In this document: positions 11,211 through 22,484 of the stretch, in pieces
Layout: every line of letters begins with the position of its first letter
How positions within the stretch are numbered: the first letter of the stretch is position 1
NCBI GenBank assembly: GCA_027886175.1
Contig: JAJNNQ010000023.1
Span: 1,332,501 to 1,396,500 of the forward strand
Length of the DNA: 64,000 bases
Direction of reading: 5' to 3'
Source: Phylloscopus collybita
Taxonomy: Eukaryota; Chordata; Aves; Passeriformes; Phylloscopidae
Notes under the pieces: model-generated
Told to the model about the DNA's origin: nothing
The model's input: the letters and a program-made list of their open reading frames with translations, nothing else
The model's database searches: none
Translations under genes and position numbers: made by a program

Positions 11211-11831
11211 GTTGCCACGCTTCGTGCCTGCCATATTTTGGTTTTAGGAAATTCTGTTCCCAGGCACTCTTTCTGGTAAACAAGGTCACATATTGTAAAC
11301 TACCTTGCTTTGCACATATTTTCCCAGAGGAGGGATTTTCGCGTGGTGGTCTCTGGAACTGACCAATGGTTCCCAAAGGTCCCACCTATAACTGGCGATG
11401 GGCGCTCAGGAACGAGGCAGGGAGTGCATCAATGAGGCTGCGTGGAGCTCTTGCAAGTAAGAGGCCACTCCTTTATTTTCTTGACTCTTTTTGTACATTT
11501 TACAAATTGCTCACCCCAGAGGTGGGACTTTTGGGAACTACTGGTTATTTTCTAGAGACTGTTACTGAAGCCCCTCCTCTGGGAACAAATGTGGGAGCTT
11601 CGGTAGTTTACTGAACATGACTTTGTGCTTCAAGACCATGCTTGGGAATAGAGTTCCCAAAACCAAAACAAGCAGGCACGAGCATGGCAACACCCACCTC
11701 TAAGGTGGGCACATCTGTAAAATGCATAAAAGAAGCCTGGAAAATAAACCAGTGGCTCCTCCCTGCTGGGAGTCCACTGCAGCCTTCTGACCACTCTCTG
11801 CCTCCATTTAATTGTGTCCCACAGCGACAAC
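11211..11831 (+). mobile_element. Solo LTR, interrupted by an inverted LTR
   Basis: The 5' part (11211-11387) begins TGTTGCCACG, carries a CCAAT box at about 11362 and stops at CCCACCT. The 3' part resumes at 11693 with CCCACCTCTAAGGTGGGC, then a TATA-like GCATAAAAG (about 11724) and AATAAA at 11743-11748. Joined at CCCACCT, the two parts line up with the intact relative at 23984-24270, which reads CCCACCTCTTAGGTGGGC with no break. The 3' end runs into the 108-bp array. It is a regulatory remnant only; no viral coding sequence is adjacent. Confidence 0.85.
11388..11692 (-). mobile_element. Inverted LTR of the same family, nested
   Basis: Read on the minus strand it begins TGTTGCCATG (ending at 11692), continues with the same U3 blocks as the host LTR, and has AATAAA as the complement of 11472-11477 followed by a U5-like end. 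Its whole length aligns with the host LTR in opposite orientation. Both sides are flanked by CCCACCT (11381-11387 and 11693-11699), which fits a target-site duplication of about 6-7 bp. The insertion point lies in a perfect CCCACCT/AGGTGGG palindrome of the host LTR. Confidence 0.82.
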
Positions 11832-12453
11832 CACTTGCACAGAGGGCACTCCTGGGCACCACCCCAGTGCTGGAGTTGGTGCTGCCTGGAGAAAGGCAGA
11901 GTCTCTCTGCCCCCATTTATTGTGTCCCACAGCGACAACCACTTGCACAGAGGGCACTCCTGGGCACCACCCCAGTGCTGGAGCTGGTGCTCCCTGGAGA
12001 AAGGCAGAGTCTCTCTGCCCCCATTTATTGTGTCCCACAGCGACAACCACTTGCACAGAGGGCACTCCTGGGCACCACCCCAGTGCTGGAGCTGGTGCTC
12101 CCTGGAGAAAGGCAGAGCCTCTCTGCCCCCATTTATTGTGTCCCACAGCGACAACAACTTGCACAGAGGGCACTCCTGGGCACCACCCCAGTGCTGGAGC
12201 TGGTGCTCCCTGGAGAAAGGCAGAGCCTCTCTGCCCCCATTTATTGTGTCCCACAGCGACAACAACTTGCACAGAGGGCACTCCTGGGCACCACCCCAGT
12301 GCTGGAGCTGGTGCTCCCTGGAGAAAGGCAGAGCCTCTCTGCCCCCATTTATTGTGTCCCACAGCGACAACCACTTGCACAGAGGGCACTCCTGGGCACC
12401 ACCCCAGTGCTGGAGCTGGTGCTCCCTGGAGAAAGGCAGAGCCTCTCTGCCCC
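11798..12453. repeat. 108-bp minisatellite, six copies
   Basis: The anchor AGCGACAA recurs at 11823, 11931, 12039, 12147, 12255 and 12363, exactly 108 bases apart. The copies are nearly identical; the first is the most diverged (an extra A in 'ATTTAATTG', and 'GAGTTGGTGCTGCC'), and copies 4 and 5 share 'ACAACAACTT'. Each unit begins with the LTR U5-like end and adds flanking DNA. Because 108 is divisible by three and the unit lacks stops in most frames, long open frames of 200-313 codons appear in five of six frames. None is a credible gene. Confidence 0.96.
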
Positions 12454-14149
12454 GAGCGGGGCGCTGAGGCGAGGTTTGGAGCTGCCTTGTTGCCAGCAGA
12501 CGTTCGAGCAGCAGCACCCCCTCCACATGACATTTGTTTGTTCAAATGTAACACGATTCATGGGCTCTTGGGGAGCGTGCTGATGCTGTGACATTAAGCA
12601 GCCGATCACTCCTGTGCTTGGCAGGAGCTCAGCCCTGCTGAGATATGGCTCGTGCCCAGCACCCTTCCCCAGCAAAGTGTGCGTTGGCATAAATATGTGA
12701 GTAATGCAGGTGACAGGCTCTGTGGCTCTGGCTGATTATCCCTCAGCTTTTATGTAATTTATGCCCCGAAAAGTAACTGTGCTCAGTCTTGTTCCGTGGA
12801 TTTGATTCCTTTCATGTGGTTTTCTGCGCTAACGAGATTAAATCAGTTTCAATAGGCACCGTTTTAATGGAGATGATAAACTTTTATTGAACTCAAGCAC
12901 ATTAAAATGAAATGTAAGCAATAGGTGACTTTAGCATTAGTCTAGAGTCCTTTCCAATCTGGATCAAGCCAGCATACCTTCCCTGTTAAGCAACAGCCAG
13001 CACCCCAGCACGTTTTATGAGCTTCTAAAAGAGCCGAAAAATCCTTCCCCCACGGCGCTTCCCCGTCTCAGTGCCGCTGGAGGCTGAGGTGGAGCACTCG
13101 TTGGAGCAGCTCCATGACCTGGTGGTGCAGCCACGGATCGAGGCATAAACACAGCTAAGTACAGGACTTCACATCTCCTGAAAACAGGAAAGCAGGGGAT
13201 GGGTAATTTGGTGTTTTACAGCAGCTTTGTCTGCTAATCTGTGATCTGTTTGGTCTGCCAGTAGGATTATTATGGTGGGTTTACTGAAGAAGTGCCAAAA
13301 ATGATGTTAAATAAACTGTTTACACAATGTAACTAGAGGCTGAAAAGCTAAACAGAGAGTCCCAAACTCGGCCCCATCGCAGGTTTGAAGAAAAATAAAC
13401 TCCTCAACACTTTCAACTGGACGCTGCTGCTCTGCAGAGGCTGCTCTGTTTGTTGAATATTAAAACAGAAAATTAATGCATTTCCCCCTCTTTCTGGGGC
13501 TCCTTCCAAAGGTCTCATGGTTGGAAACATGATCGGATCATTTTGAGCTCCTTGGCCCTCCTTGGAATTTGCTATGATCATTTCAGTCGTTATAAAATAT
13601 TCAGGTTTCAGAATGACTGCGAGAAACCCCATCATTCTTTAGAAGTGGGTTGTGTAATATTATTCCTGAGAGGACAGGAAGAGCCAGTGCTGGTTCTGTG
13701 TTCTCCAAGGAATTATAAGGGACACCTGGGGGGCAGAAGTCCGTGGTGGTCTCCAGTGTAGAGGATGGGAGGTCATAAAAAATGTCCTCTGCACCAGTGG
13801 GTGGGTGATGTGGGAGAGCTCTCCACCGATTAAAAGGAAAATTTGGAGGCACACAAAAACTTTCTTGCCTTTCCTCCACTTTTGCCTGTCTTCTTCAAGG
13901 GTGTTTCGTTGCTGAGGAAGGAGCTTTGAGTGGAATTTGGAAGTATCAGTGGTGTCAGCTTTTTGGCTAGGGAATTGCATGGAAATCTCTCTTGAATTCT
14001 GAGTATTTCTGTTAGCCATAGCCTCCCCCCCCCAGCAATCCAGACAGTTTCTGCAGCACATGGGATAAGCACGCAGCTTGTGCAGGGGCCCATCAGTTAC
14101 AGCCAGTGTTTCAGTCCTTGCTTTAGTGCCTGAGGGTGTGAATTTGTTG
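12454..14149. other. Unique non-coding; candidate conserved block 12660-12960
   Basis: No exon or mobile element is recognised. Bases 12660-12960 are AT-leaning, rich in ATTA and TAAT words typical of homeodomain sites, and free of known repeats. Conservation cannot be judged from one sequence. A small perfect stem, ACATTTG with CAAATGT, lies at 12530-12549. Confidence 0.45.
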
Positions 14150-14230
14150 GGTTTTTTTCATTTTTTGGGGTTTTTTTTTTTTTTTTTTTTTGGTTTTTTT
14201 TTGTTTTGTTTTGTTTTGTTTGTTTTTTAA
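14150..14230. repeat. T-rich tract with (GTTTT) repeats
   Basis: Long T runs (about 22 Ts at 14169-14190) followed by GTTTT/GTTTG units. No LINE or retrogene body joins it, so it is not clearly a poly(A) tail on the other strand. Confidence 0.9.
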
Positions 14231-16150
14231 CTATGTTGAGATGAACAGGGCATAACTGGCATTGGCAACAACTTCAGGGCCCCATCCAGGATGGGCCTTT
14301 GGTGCTTGTGTGGGGTTTGTGAGCAAGAAATACCGTAGAGATCAAGGAACCCTACGTGTGCTGCCCATCGAGGACAGGGGGACAGGACAGAGTGTGCCTG
14401 GCACCGCTTGCACAGAGCTTGTGTTGATGTTCTCTGAGCATTTCAAAACAGTGGGCAAAGAGGCATCACTGACAGAGCTTGCGTGGGCTTTCAGAATTCC
14501 CTCGTCAGAGGTGGCTGGAGTAGCTGGGTCATCCATGACATGGGCCAGGGTTCAAAGCCTAGAGGCAGGCTGGAAAATCAGCCCTCCTTGTCCTGCTGCA
14601 GACCTACAACAGGGCTGCCAGGTTTCCTGCTGGGTTCCGTGCTGTCAGCTCTCTTCTGAGAGAGATTTTGTACAAAAATGAGGGAGATGCTGTGAAGGTG
14701 CAGTGTAAAAGTGCCATTTGAACATGCCTGTGTGGTTTGGCTTAGTCTGACGTGTATGCTCCGTGAGAGAGCTTCGGGCATATGGAGACACAATTTATTT
14801 ATTTTTTCTATAGGAACCAGCTTTACTAATTGCACAATCTTGCTTTGTTCGCTGAGATCCTATGGTTAGATAAGGCAAAGCTGTGGTGACAGTGCACACA
14901 CAATCACGTAGACACTGCAACACATGTTCAATATGTTTAAAAGTGAGGGGGAAAAAATTCAGTAACTAAATGCCTTTTTTTTTTTTTCCAAAAAAGACTG
15001 TAAACCCAGCAGATCTGCCTTAGAGTGGTGCACAAAAGGTCACTACAGAGTCAGTGTCCCACACAGTGAGGGCAAGGGCATCTCCTGCTGCCACCTCAGC
15101 CACTTGCTGGCAGCAGAGGAATGTGGAGAGCTGTGAGCCAGGCACTGCAGCATCCAGGAGAGACAGTGTCCCTGCTCTCCAGGGACAAAGTGACAACCTG
15201 GCACAGCGGCTCAGGGGCAGGGTGACATCTGCCCTGCGGCTGCAGGGTGGCCACACTGGTGTGGGTCTGGGCTGAGGGAGAGGGGCAGTCACTGGCTGCA
15301 GCCACAGGGGACAGCCCTGGCACAGCTCAGCACCGGGATGGGCTTGAGAAAACCTGCTTTTGAGACCCTTCTGTACCTGGGTGGATTTGTCACGAGACAC
15401 TCAAGAGTAGAGACACAGACCTGACACCACAGACCCCTCCCCAAACTGTGCTGCAAAGCTCTGAAGGAGAGGCTTCCCAGCAAAGAAATCAAGTGTTCCC
15501 CCCTCGTTTTTCTTTTCAAAAGGACTGGGCTTGCTGAAGATGTCCCGAGTTATTCAGCTCAAAGGGTTAAAGTTTGGCAGTGTTGCAAGCAACCGAACAA
15601 TGGGTCATATCATGGAAACTGTCAGGCAACCTTAAATATAGCTGTTATGATCTGCATAGTCTGCAATGCTCTGGAAACCAGGATGAGCAGCAAGGGGAAA
15701 AAATTCATAAAGTCCATGGAGTTGTTTAGGTTAGTCAGGAACAGAGAGCACTGCAGGGAGTGCAGAAAGCCAAAGGGCGCCCAGGGAAAGGGGCGGACAG
15801 TGGGAGGGCAGGGGCAGGGAAAGGAGCCCACCAGGAGGAAGACTCGGATGAGCCAGACTGGAATGATGCTGGGGAGGGGTGATGCTCAGTGTCTGGCTGG
15901 TTTTGGAAGTTTAACGGATTTATCTGACAGCAGCTGGTTGACCCCCTTTCCCCCAGACCTTCTCCTTTGGCCACTCACACATGCCCAGACACTGGAGAAC
16001 GTGTTTGGTGTTTGCACAAACCAACCTGACAAGGAGCCAGGAGTCAGGGGTGGGTTCAGCATTGATGTGGGGGTCCCACATCCTCACAGGGACCCTCACC
16101 AATCACCAGGAGGGGCCGCAGCATGAGGCTGTCAGCTCCTTCCCCTGCAG
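14231..16150. other. Unique non-coding sequence
   Basis: No gene is recognised. A T run lies at about 14978-14990. The open frames in this span are short and unlike any family I know. Confidence 0.5.
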
Positions 16151-16217
16151 CATCCCAAGCATCCTTTCTGAGATAGCCAGCAAGCGTGGCCTGAACTTGG
16201 AGCCCGAGAGCTTCAAA
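16151..16217 (+). CDS. Candidate internal exon, 67 nt, unrecognised
   Basis: A pyrimidine-rich acceptor, CTCCTTCCCCTGCAG, ends at 16150, and a consensus donor, AAA|GTGAGT, begins at 16218. Between them one plus-strand frame stays open and reads SILSEIASKRGLNLEP-like peptide ending ESFK. The exon would enter in phase 2 and leave in phase 0. The other two frames do not give plausible peptide. The peptide looks like real protein in composition, but I do not recognise the family and 67 bases is short enough for chance. It could belong to the same plus-strand gene as the exon near 52.7 kb, with a 36-kb intron between them; that link is inference. Confidence 0.35.
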
Positions 16218-19200
16218 GTGAGTCGGAAACTATTTTATCACGGCAAGATCAGTGCAGGCTGCGGTGCTGGAAGCCAGTGGGGCTGGGGAGCTCTGTTACG
16301 GGAAGGGACTCTTGCTGGGCTGTCTGGGCAGCGAGCCTGGCACGGGGAGTGAGGCCTGAGGAGCTCTGAGCTATGCAGGAGGTCACACCTGCCATCCCCG
16401 TGGCCTCCAGCCCTCCAGGCAGATGCTCAGCTGGAACGGGGTTACAGCCAGGGAGCCTGAGTGATTTATACCACTGGAAGAGGTTTTTGTTTCCCTTCTT
16501 CCTCCCCGGTGCCCTGGAGTCCTTCCTTACCCAACAGCTGAAGGGCTGTGGGGGAGTCCAAGTGCCCCACCCACAGCCATGCCCCAGCTCAGATGTGTCA
16601 CAGGGAATGGCACCTCAAGGGACACCACGTGTCACAGGGAATGGCACCTCAAGGGACACCACGGCCCTGCTGCCTCCTTGCAAGCACCAACACAGCAGTT
16701 TCCCTGCTGGCTCATGATCTGCCATTTGCTGGCCATGTCTGCAGAGCCTCCTGGGGACAAAATGACCTGTCACTAGCTGGCCATGTCTTCAGAGCCCCTT
16801 GGCCACTCTTTTGGGCGTAGACTGATCTTGGGAGTGAGTTTTGGCTCCTGTCAGTGCCCTTCCTATCCATCCTCCCAGAATTGCTATCTGTCTCCCCATG
16901 AGCTGTGCTCATTGCCCCGCAGGCTCGTGTGACACCCCTGACACCCCACGGCCCACACAGCCTCCCTTGTCCCCATCTGCTCCCCTCATCTCCAGCTGCC
17001 ATCATGGCTGAGATCAGCGTCCTGAATGCCAAGCATGGGACAGGAGCTGCTCTTGGACAGACCCTCAATCCTGAAATCATTGGAAAATTCGCAGGGACAG
17101 TTTGGGACAGGTCTGTGCCAGAGGAGGGCTCCAAGGCACGGAGGGACACCCCCTGTGCTACATGGCACAGCGCTGACCTGAGTATTTCCACTGGCCTTTT
17201 CTTGACCATTTTTGGTCCCTTTCATTTGTTTTTGAATCTGTTCCTCCTCTTTGCCCAAGTTCTTTTGCGCTAATTGGGAACTGGCTCCTCTCGGGGTGGG
17301 AGGTCTGTCAGGACCGCCTTATGACAGATTTACTTTGTCTCTCTGTCTCTGCATTTTGGCAGTTTGGTTCTTCTGCAATGTTCTGGATTTGGATTTTGCT
17401 TCTCAGCGCTGATATCCTCACAATAGGCAGCCTATGGATTGAATAAATTAAAACATAACGAGCTGGAATGCAACTGGCAGCTCTGCAAGATCCCCATCAG
17501 CACAGCGGGGCTCGTTAATGCACAGCTGAGCTGTGTCTCTGGCCAGGCACGAGCCCATGGCCACAGCCTGGCTGGATGGCTGAGCCCAGGTGGGATGTAG
17601 ATATGCTGGACAGTGTGCTGGACAGCGTCCTGAACCACAGCCAAGGGGCAGAAGGGTGGGAAGTGTCGCCCAGTTATCAGATTCAGAAGGAGGACAAGTC
17701 TAAAAGACAGACTTCACTCATGTTGATCCTTGCGCCCCACATGCTCCGGGTTCATCAATCCTCTTTGCTCTGTGACTGGAGGCTCTCCTCCATCCCACTG
17801 CTGTGCTAATGAATGCCACCAAAACCTTGCAGCTGGGTCCCTCCTGCAGCACAGTGGCTTTGTGCTCATGCCAGCCTTGTCCCCTGCAGAGGGGTGTCTG
17901 TATCATTTTCCCTGCTCATTTCTGCTGTGGAGGACCCATCCAGGGGCTGTATCTCTCTTTTCTGCTTCTGCTTTCCCTGCAAAATTTCTCCTCCTGTGAG
18001 CCCGAGCTCACCCAGGCTCATTTTCAAGCCAAAGAGACTTTTGCTAACCCACTGCTAACTTGGCTGGCATGTCAGCAAATGCAAGGGCCTCAGAGAGCCC
18101 CAGTCCCTGTCCTGTGGTGGAGGTGACACACAGAACACCCGGTTGTGACAAGCAGCCGATGAACGAAGAAAAGGAAACTGCGGGTGGCACGGAGAGTGGG
18201 AGCCCATGGCCAGCGTGGGATTGCAGGAATGCTCATCCCAGCTTGCAAGGCATCAGGAGGAGATCCAAACCCAGGGAAGGCCCTTGAGAAATGCAGAGCA
18301 CGCAGGCTGAGGCCAGAGCTGTGATGGGAACTCAGGCGGGGAGCAAATGGGAAATAGGGAAGCAGGGTGGGAAAGCGGTTTTCTCTCCCTCCTGAGGATG
18401 CTGCCGCTCACTGCAAGCCAAGACCCACGAGCTGTGGGCATCCCTGGCACCTCCCCTGCTGCCCCTAGCCAGCCCCTGGCAGCTGTGGAGTGCATGGCAC
18501 AGGTACTGTTTGCCTTGGGTCACACACGCCCGTCAGCAGCAGAACAGGAAAGCGAATGTGACACGCGCACGCGTCAGAGCTCGCTCACGTTTCCTGACAC
18601 AGCTCTGCCCAACAGGGCTGGCCAGCACCTGCTTTGCATTAGGGCATGTGCTCTCCCCAGTGCCTGTCTGCAGTCGACCACAGGGGCAGGAGAAAGACCA
18701 GCACATTAGAAAAATCTGGGATGAACAGAGGGGTCTGGTTAGGGTCTGCCCAGGAAGGGTGAGAGGAGCAGATCAGCACTGTTCTCCTGGAAGGAGAAGC
18801 AGGGTGAGGGTAAGGGGCATCTTGGACAAGCACTGCTAGGGTGAAGGGCAGGAGGGTTTCAGAGGAGTGAGATGAAGGAACCACAGTAGAACAATTTCTC
18901 TGGGTACTCTGAGGTGTGTCAGGGTATTTTCCTTCTTGTTTCTCCCGAGAGTCTCACAATTAGTGAGATTCTGCTGTTCTTTGAAACCTGGGCAAAATCT
19001 GTGCCCTCTCTCCCTGAGGTCTGGGTACTCACCTTGCTCTTGGGGAGAGAATTTCTGCACAGAATCCAGTTTACCTCCAAAACCAACCATGCTCCCCTTC
19101 CCGAGGTAGGACAATGGTAGGACCACAGCCAAAGTTTCCAAGATTGGTTTCTCATTTATTACTGTGGGCTATATCTAAATCCTAACAGTGAGGCAGGGAA

Positions 19201-19759
19201 CCATCAAACCTCACCAGTGCCCATATAATGCAAATTAAGAGCTGAAATAGGTGATGAAGTCAAGCCAGAGGGATGGCTGGGGAGGGGGCTCAGAGATTCA
19301 CTGCTGGTTAGTCCAAGAAGGGATGTCATCTGGCTTGTCTTCCTGCACAAAGCAGGCCAGAGTCTTTACCCCAGTGAGTACTTGAAGAGCACGTATCTTG
19401 GTGGTTGCTTTGTATTGATTTTTGAGTTGGCAATAGGAGGAGCTCCTCCCATGTTTGAGTTGTTCCAATGCATTTCATTCCACATCAGATCTTCAAATTA
19501 ACCTAATGATCAGCTTGATTAAATTATGGTAAATCAAGTAACATACCCATGTCATCTTTCTGGAAAGACATCAGTCTAGTTCAGCTCTGAACCTCCCAAA
19601 TCAGCTCACATTTGACTAGCTGTGTCTCTTCCAATCCAATGGGGATTTGGGACTAGACACCCTGCTGAAGTCCCTCCAACCAACATTTCTTTTCTTCTAT
19701 TTATAGCTTGTCCTAGGAGAGTCAACTCTTTGCATGGGCTTCAGCTTTTCTGGGGACCC
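16218..19759. other. Unique non-coding sequence with a small duplication
   Basis: No further exon is convincing. A 34-base unit ('GTGTCACAGGGAATGGCACC' and following) occurs twice in tandem at about 16595-16662. A donor-like site on the minus strand near 19028 has no suitable upstream exon. Confidence 0.5.
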
Positions 19760-19945
19760 CTCGGTTCAGCTCTGCTGCCAGAGCAGCACCCAGGAACACC
19801 TTCCACTGTCCCAAGCTGCTCCAAGCCCCATCCAACCTGTCCTTGGACACTGCCAGGGATCCAGGGGCAGCCCCAGCTTCTCTGGGCACCCTGTGCCAGG
19901 GCCTCACCAGCCTCACAGGTCACAATTCCTTCCCACTATTGAGAC
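19760..19945 (-). mobile_element. CR1 LINE fragment, minus strand
   Basis: The complement of CR1 3' UTR: 'CCTTCCACTGTCCCAAGCTG', 'CTTGGACACTGCCAGGGATC' and 'TCTCTGGGCACCCTGTGCCA' appear in the right order. The octamer tail and last few dozen bases are missing. Same subfamily as 60335-60530. Confidence 0.85.
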
Positions 19946-21984
19946 CTTTCAGGAAATGGGGCTCTCATCCTACTTTATGAGCCACCTTCAAAAAATGATT
20001 AAGACCTGCAAATTTTCCATCATTTTCTGATTTCCTCTCAACTTTTCACAGCCACACATGGGAAACCTTTTCAAAGCAACACACCTAACTGTATCCCAGG
20101 CCCTGAGAGTTCCCTATTTGTTCTGTGCTTTGGCAGCTCAGCCCGTGCACAACCCACAGGCAGCATCCACTGAACCCTGATGGCTTGGATCTCCACCTCC
20201 AGCAGCTCTCATGGCAGCCTGTTCAGCTGGAGTCGCTGCCCCTGCTGCAGGTTTGAGGGGTTTTTCTGCCCCTCAGTCTTCCCAAGCACTCTCACCTTCC
20301 CCCCACAGAGTGGCTGCCTGAGCAGCCAGGGGTTCTGCTGGTTCCTGTACTCCTCACCCCTGAGCCAGGTGACTTTAGCCAGAGAAAGACTGGAAATCCT
20401 GCTGCTCTGGCCGAGTGGATAGAAAAGAGAAGGGGCACCCCACACCTCACAGTGTGGAAAATCTCCAGGGTTTGAAGAGAAGGAGGTCACTCGGATTCAG
20501 GTGGCGATGCTTGCCTGACACCTCCTGCGTGTCCCAGGCAGGCAGCAGGGCTGGGGAGCTGCTCTGGCAAGGCAGTGCAGCTTCCAGGAGTTCCTCACAC
20601 CAGCCTGATGAGCCCCTGGGGAACGGCAGCGTCCGGAGGGACGGAGGTGGGGCCGTGACCCGGTGCTTGCGGAGAGAGGCAGCGGGAATTAGATCTGTTC
20701 CATCAGATAAACAGCTCGAGTCTCTGATTTCCAAACAAGCCCCAATGGCCCCTTTCCCCGAGCTGTTCTGCTGTGACTAATGGTGCTGGTAGGTGTTGAG
20801 TCAAAATCAACAATGGTTCTCCACTAAGGTCACTCACTTTCTCTGTTTACACTGCTAATTTTATCGCTGCTCAGAGTGGCTAATGGTATTATTTATACTT
20901 TTAGCAGTGATAAATGCTGGGGCTATATAAAGGCTCCCTGGCACAGGCAGGTTAAGGGGCTGATATGGCACATCCAGGACTTTATCATCAAAGGAATTAG
21001 CACTGTGGGTAAGAGCTTTCCTGGTTTTCTGCAAAGCTGAACATTTATGAATGGGGAATGGTGACAGCAATTAGCAATGGTGGTGGTAACAGCAATTATT
21101 AGCAATGGTGACCTTTAAGAGCCTGGATTTTACACATCTCCCCAGGAGGGTGAAGGGAAACCCCTCAGCCTGCTTTCCTAGTTGTGAAGGTGTAAAACAG
21201 GGGCTGTGGGAGAGCAGAGACAGAGCTGCACCCCAGCAAACACCCAGCCCTCCATCTGAGAGCTGCTGGGAGCAGGGATGCACAGCCCAGGGTACCAGGA
21301 TCTCCCTCAGGGCTGGGCAGCCCCAGGAGCAGCACTGGGGTTATTGCAGTGCTCAGAGAAGGCTTCTCATTCCTCTGGAAAGATGTTTACTTTGTAGTGA
21401 AAACCCACAGCCCACGTTATTCCAGGGAAAGCTGGCTAAAATCCAGGCTGTTTGACCCAGGGATGCCACTGAGGTGACTCACTGAACTTGCAGTTTTGGA
21501 AACTCCTGTCACTCATCCTGTCTGGATGAGTGCTTGGACTACATCACCCAGGATGCTTCATGAGGTCTTCCCTAGGAGCTGGGCTGATGCATGGTGAAAG
21601 CCCTTGGCTGCAGCCCAGCCTGTCTCAAACAACCATGAGGCCCTGATGTGTCTTTTCTGATTGGAAAACTCACCCTTTTCCAGTGGGAGATGATATTTTA
21701 AGAAACTTTTTTGTGATATTTGATTCCTTCTTGAGCGAAAACTCTTGGCCCTTTTTCATCTTGGAAAAGGGACATGGGAGCATGAAAGGGGTCTCAGGGC
21801 CAGGGAATTGGGAAGATCTGTTCTGGAGACACCATGGCCATGGGCAGCAGAGGAGGGACAGCAGTTAATGTGGATTTTTGAGGGACTTGGTGGACAACAC
21901 ATTGAACAGCAAAGGTTAAGGGTATCTTAAGCTGCATGAGGAGAAATGTTTTTAACAGGCAGAGCAAGGTTCACCTTTCCTTCA
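19946..21984. other. Unique non-coding; candidate conserved block 20780-21110
   Basis: No gene or repeat is recognised. Bases 20780-21110 are AT-leaning, contain GATA and TTTATC words and a TATATAA at about 20925, and stand out from the GC-rich flanks. A regulatory role is conjecture. Confidence 0.45.
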
Positions 21985-22095
21985 GCACCACAGAGGCCAC
22001 ACCTGGAGTCCCATGTCTAATTCTGCAGTCCCCAGTATGGGAGAGACATGGAGCTGCTGGAGAGAGCCCAGTGCTTCGAGAGAGCCCAGCTGGGT
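21985..22095 (+). mobile_element. CR1 LINE fragment
   Basis: 'GAGGCCACACCTGGAGTCCC' and 'GGAGCTGCTGGAGAGAGCCC' match the central CR1 3' region on the plus strand. Only about 110 bases remain and both ends fade out. Confidence 0.65.
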
Positions 22096-22324
22096 TTGGC
22101 TGGGAGGTATTTTCTTGTATTCACAGACCCTAATAACTGCTACCTGCTTTGGGTCCTGTGGAGATGATTGCACAGAGCCTTCAGAGAGGACTGCTCGATG
22201 CTCTGCATGGACCCCTCTCCCCTCAAGGGTGAGCACATCCTTGCCCTCCAGGCAGTGGTGGAGTGCACAGCAGTCTGGCACAGAGCTGGCTCAGCCCTTG
22301 CCTTGGGGCTTCATCCCAGTCAGG

Positions 22325-22484
22325 AGGTGAAGAGCTGGAGGGAGGTGAAGAGTTGGAGGGAGTGAAGAGCTGGAGGGAGGTGAAGAGTTGGAGGGAGTGA
22401 AGAGCTGGAGGGAGGTGAAGAGTTGGAGGGAGGTGAAGAGTTGGAGGGAGTGAAGAGCTGGAGGGAGGTGAAGAGCTGGAGGAA
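22325..22484. repeat. 17/18-bp minisatellite, about nine copies
   Basis: Units GGTGAAGAGCTGGAGGGA (18 bases) and the same without one G (17 bases) alternate, with C/T variation in AGCTGG/AGTTGG. The alternation gives a 35-bp higher-order period. On the minus strand it yields a leucine/serine-rich repeat frame that is not coding. Confidence 0.95.

Noticed and set aside
11642..12583. Five overlapping long open frames over the 108-bp repeat
   Set aside because: Repeat length is a multiple of three and the unit lacks stops, so all frames stay open. The peptides are just periodic translations of the minisatellite.
18836..19141. Minus-strand frame with a GTGAGT donor near 19028
   Set aside because: The nearest acceptor would leave an exon of about 20 bases and the peptide is not recognisable.
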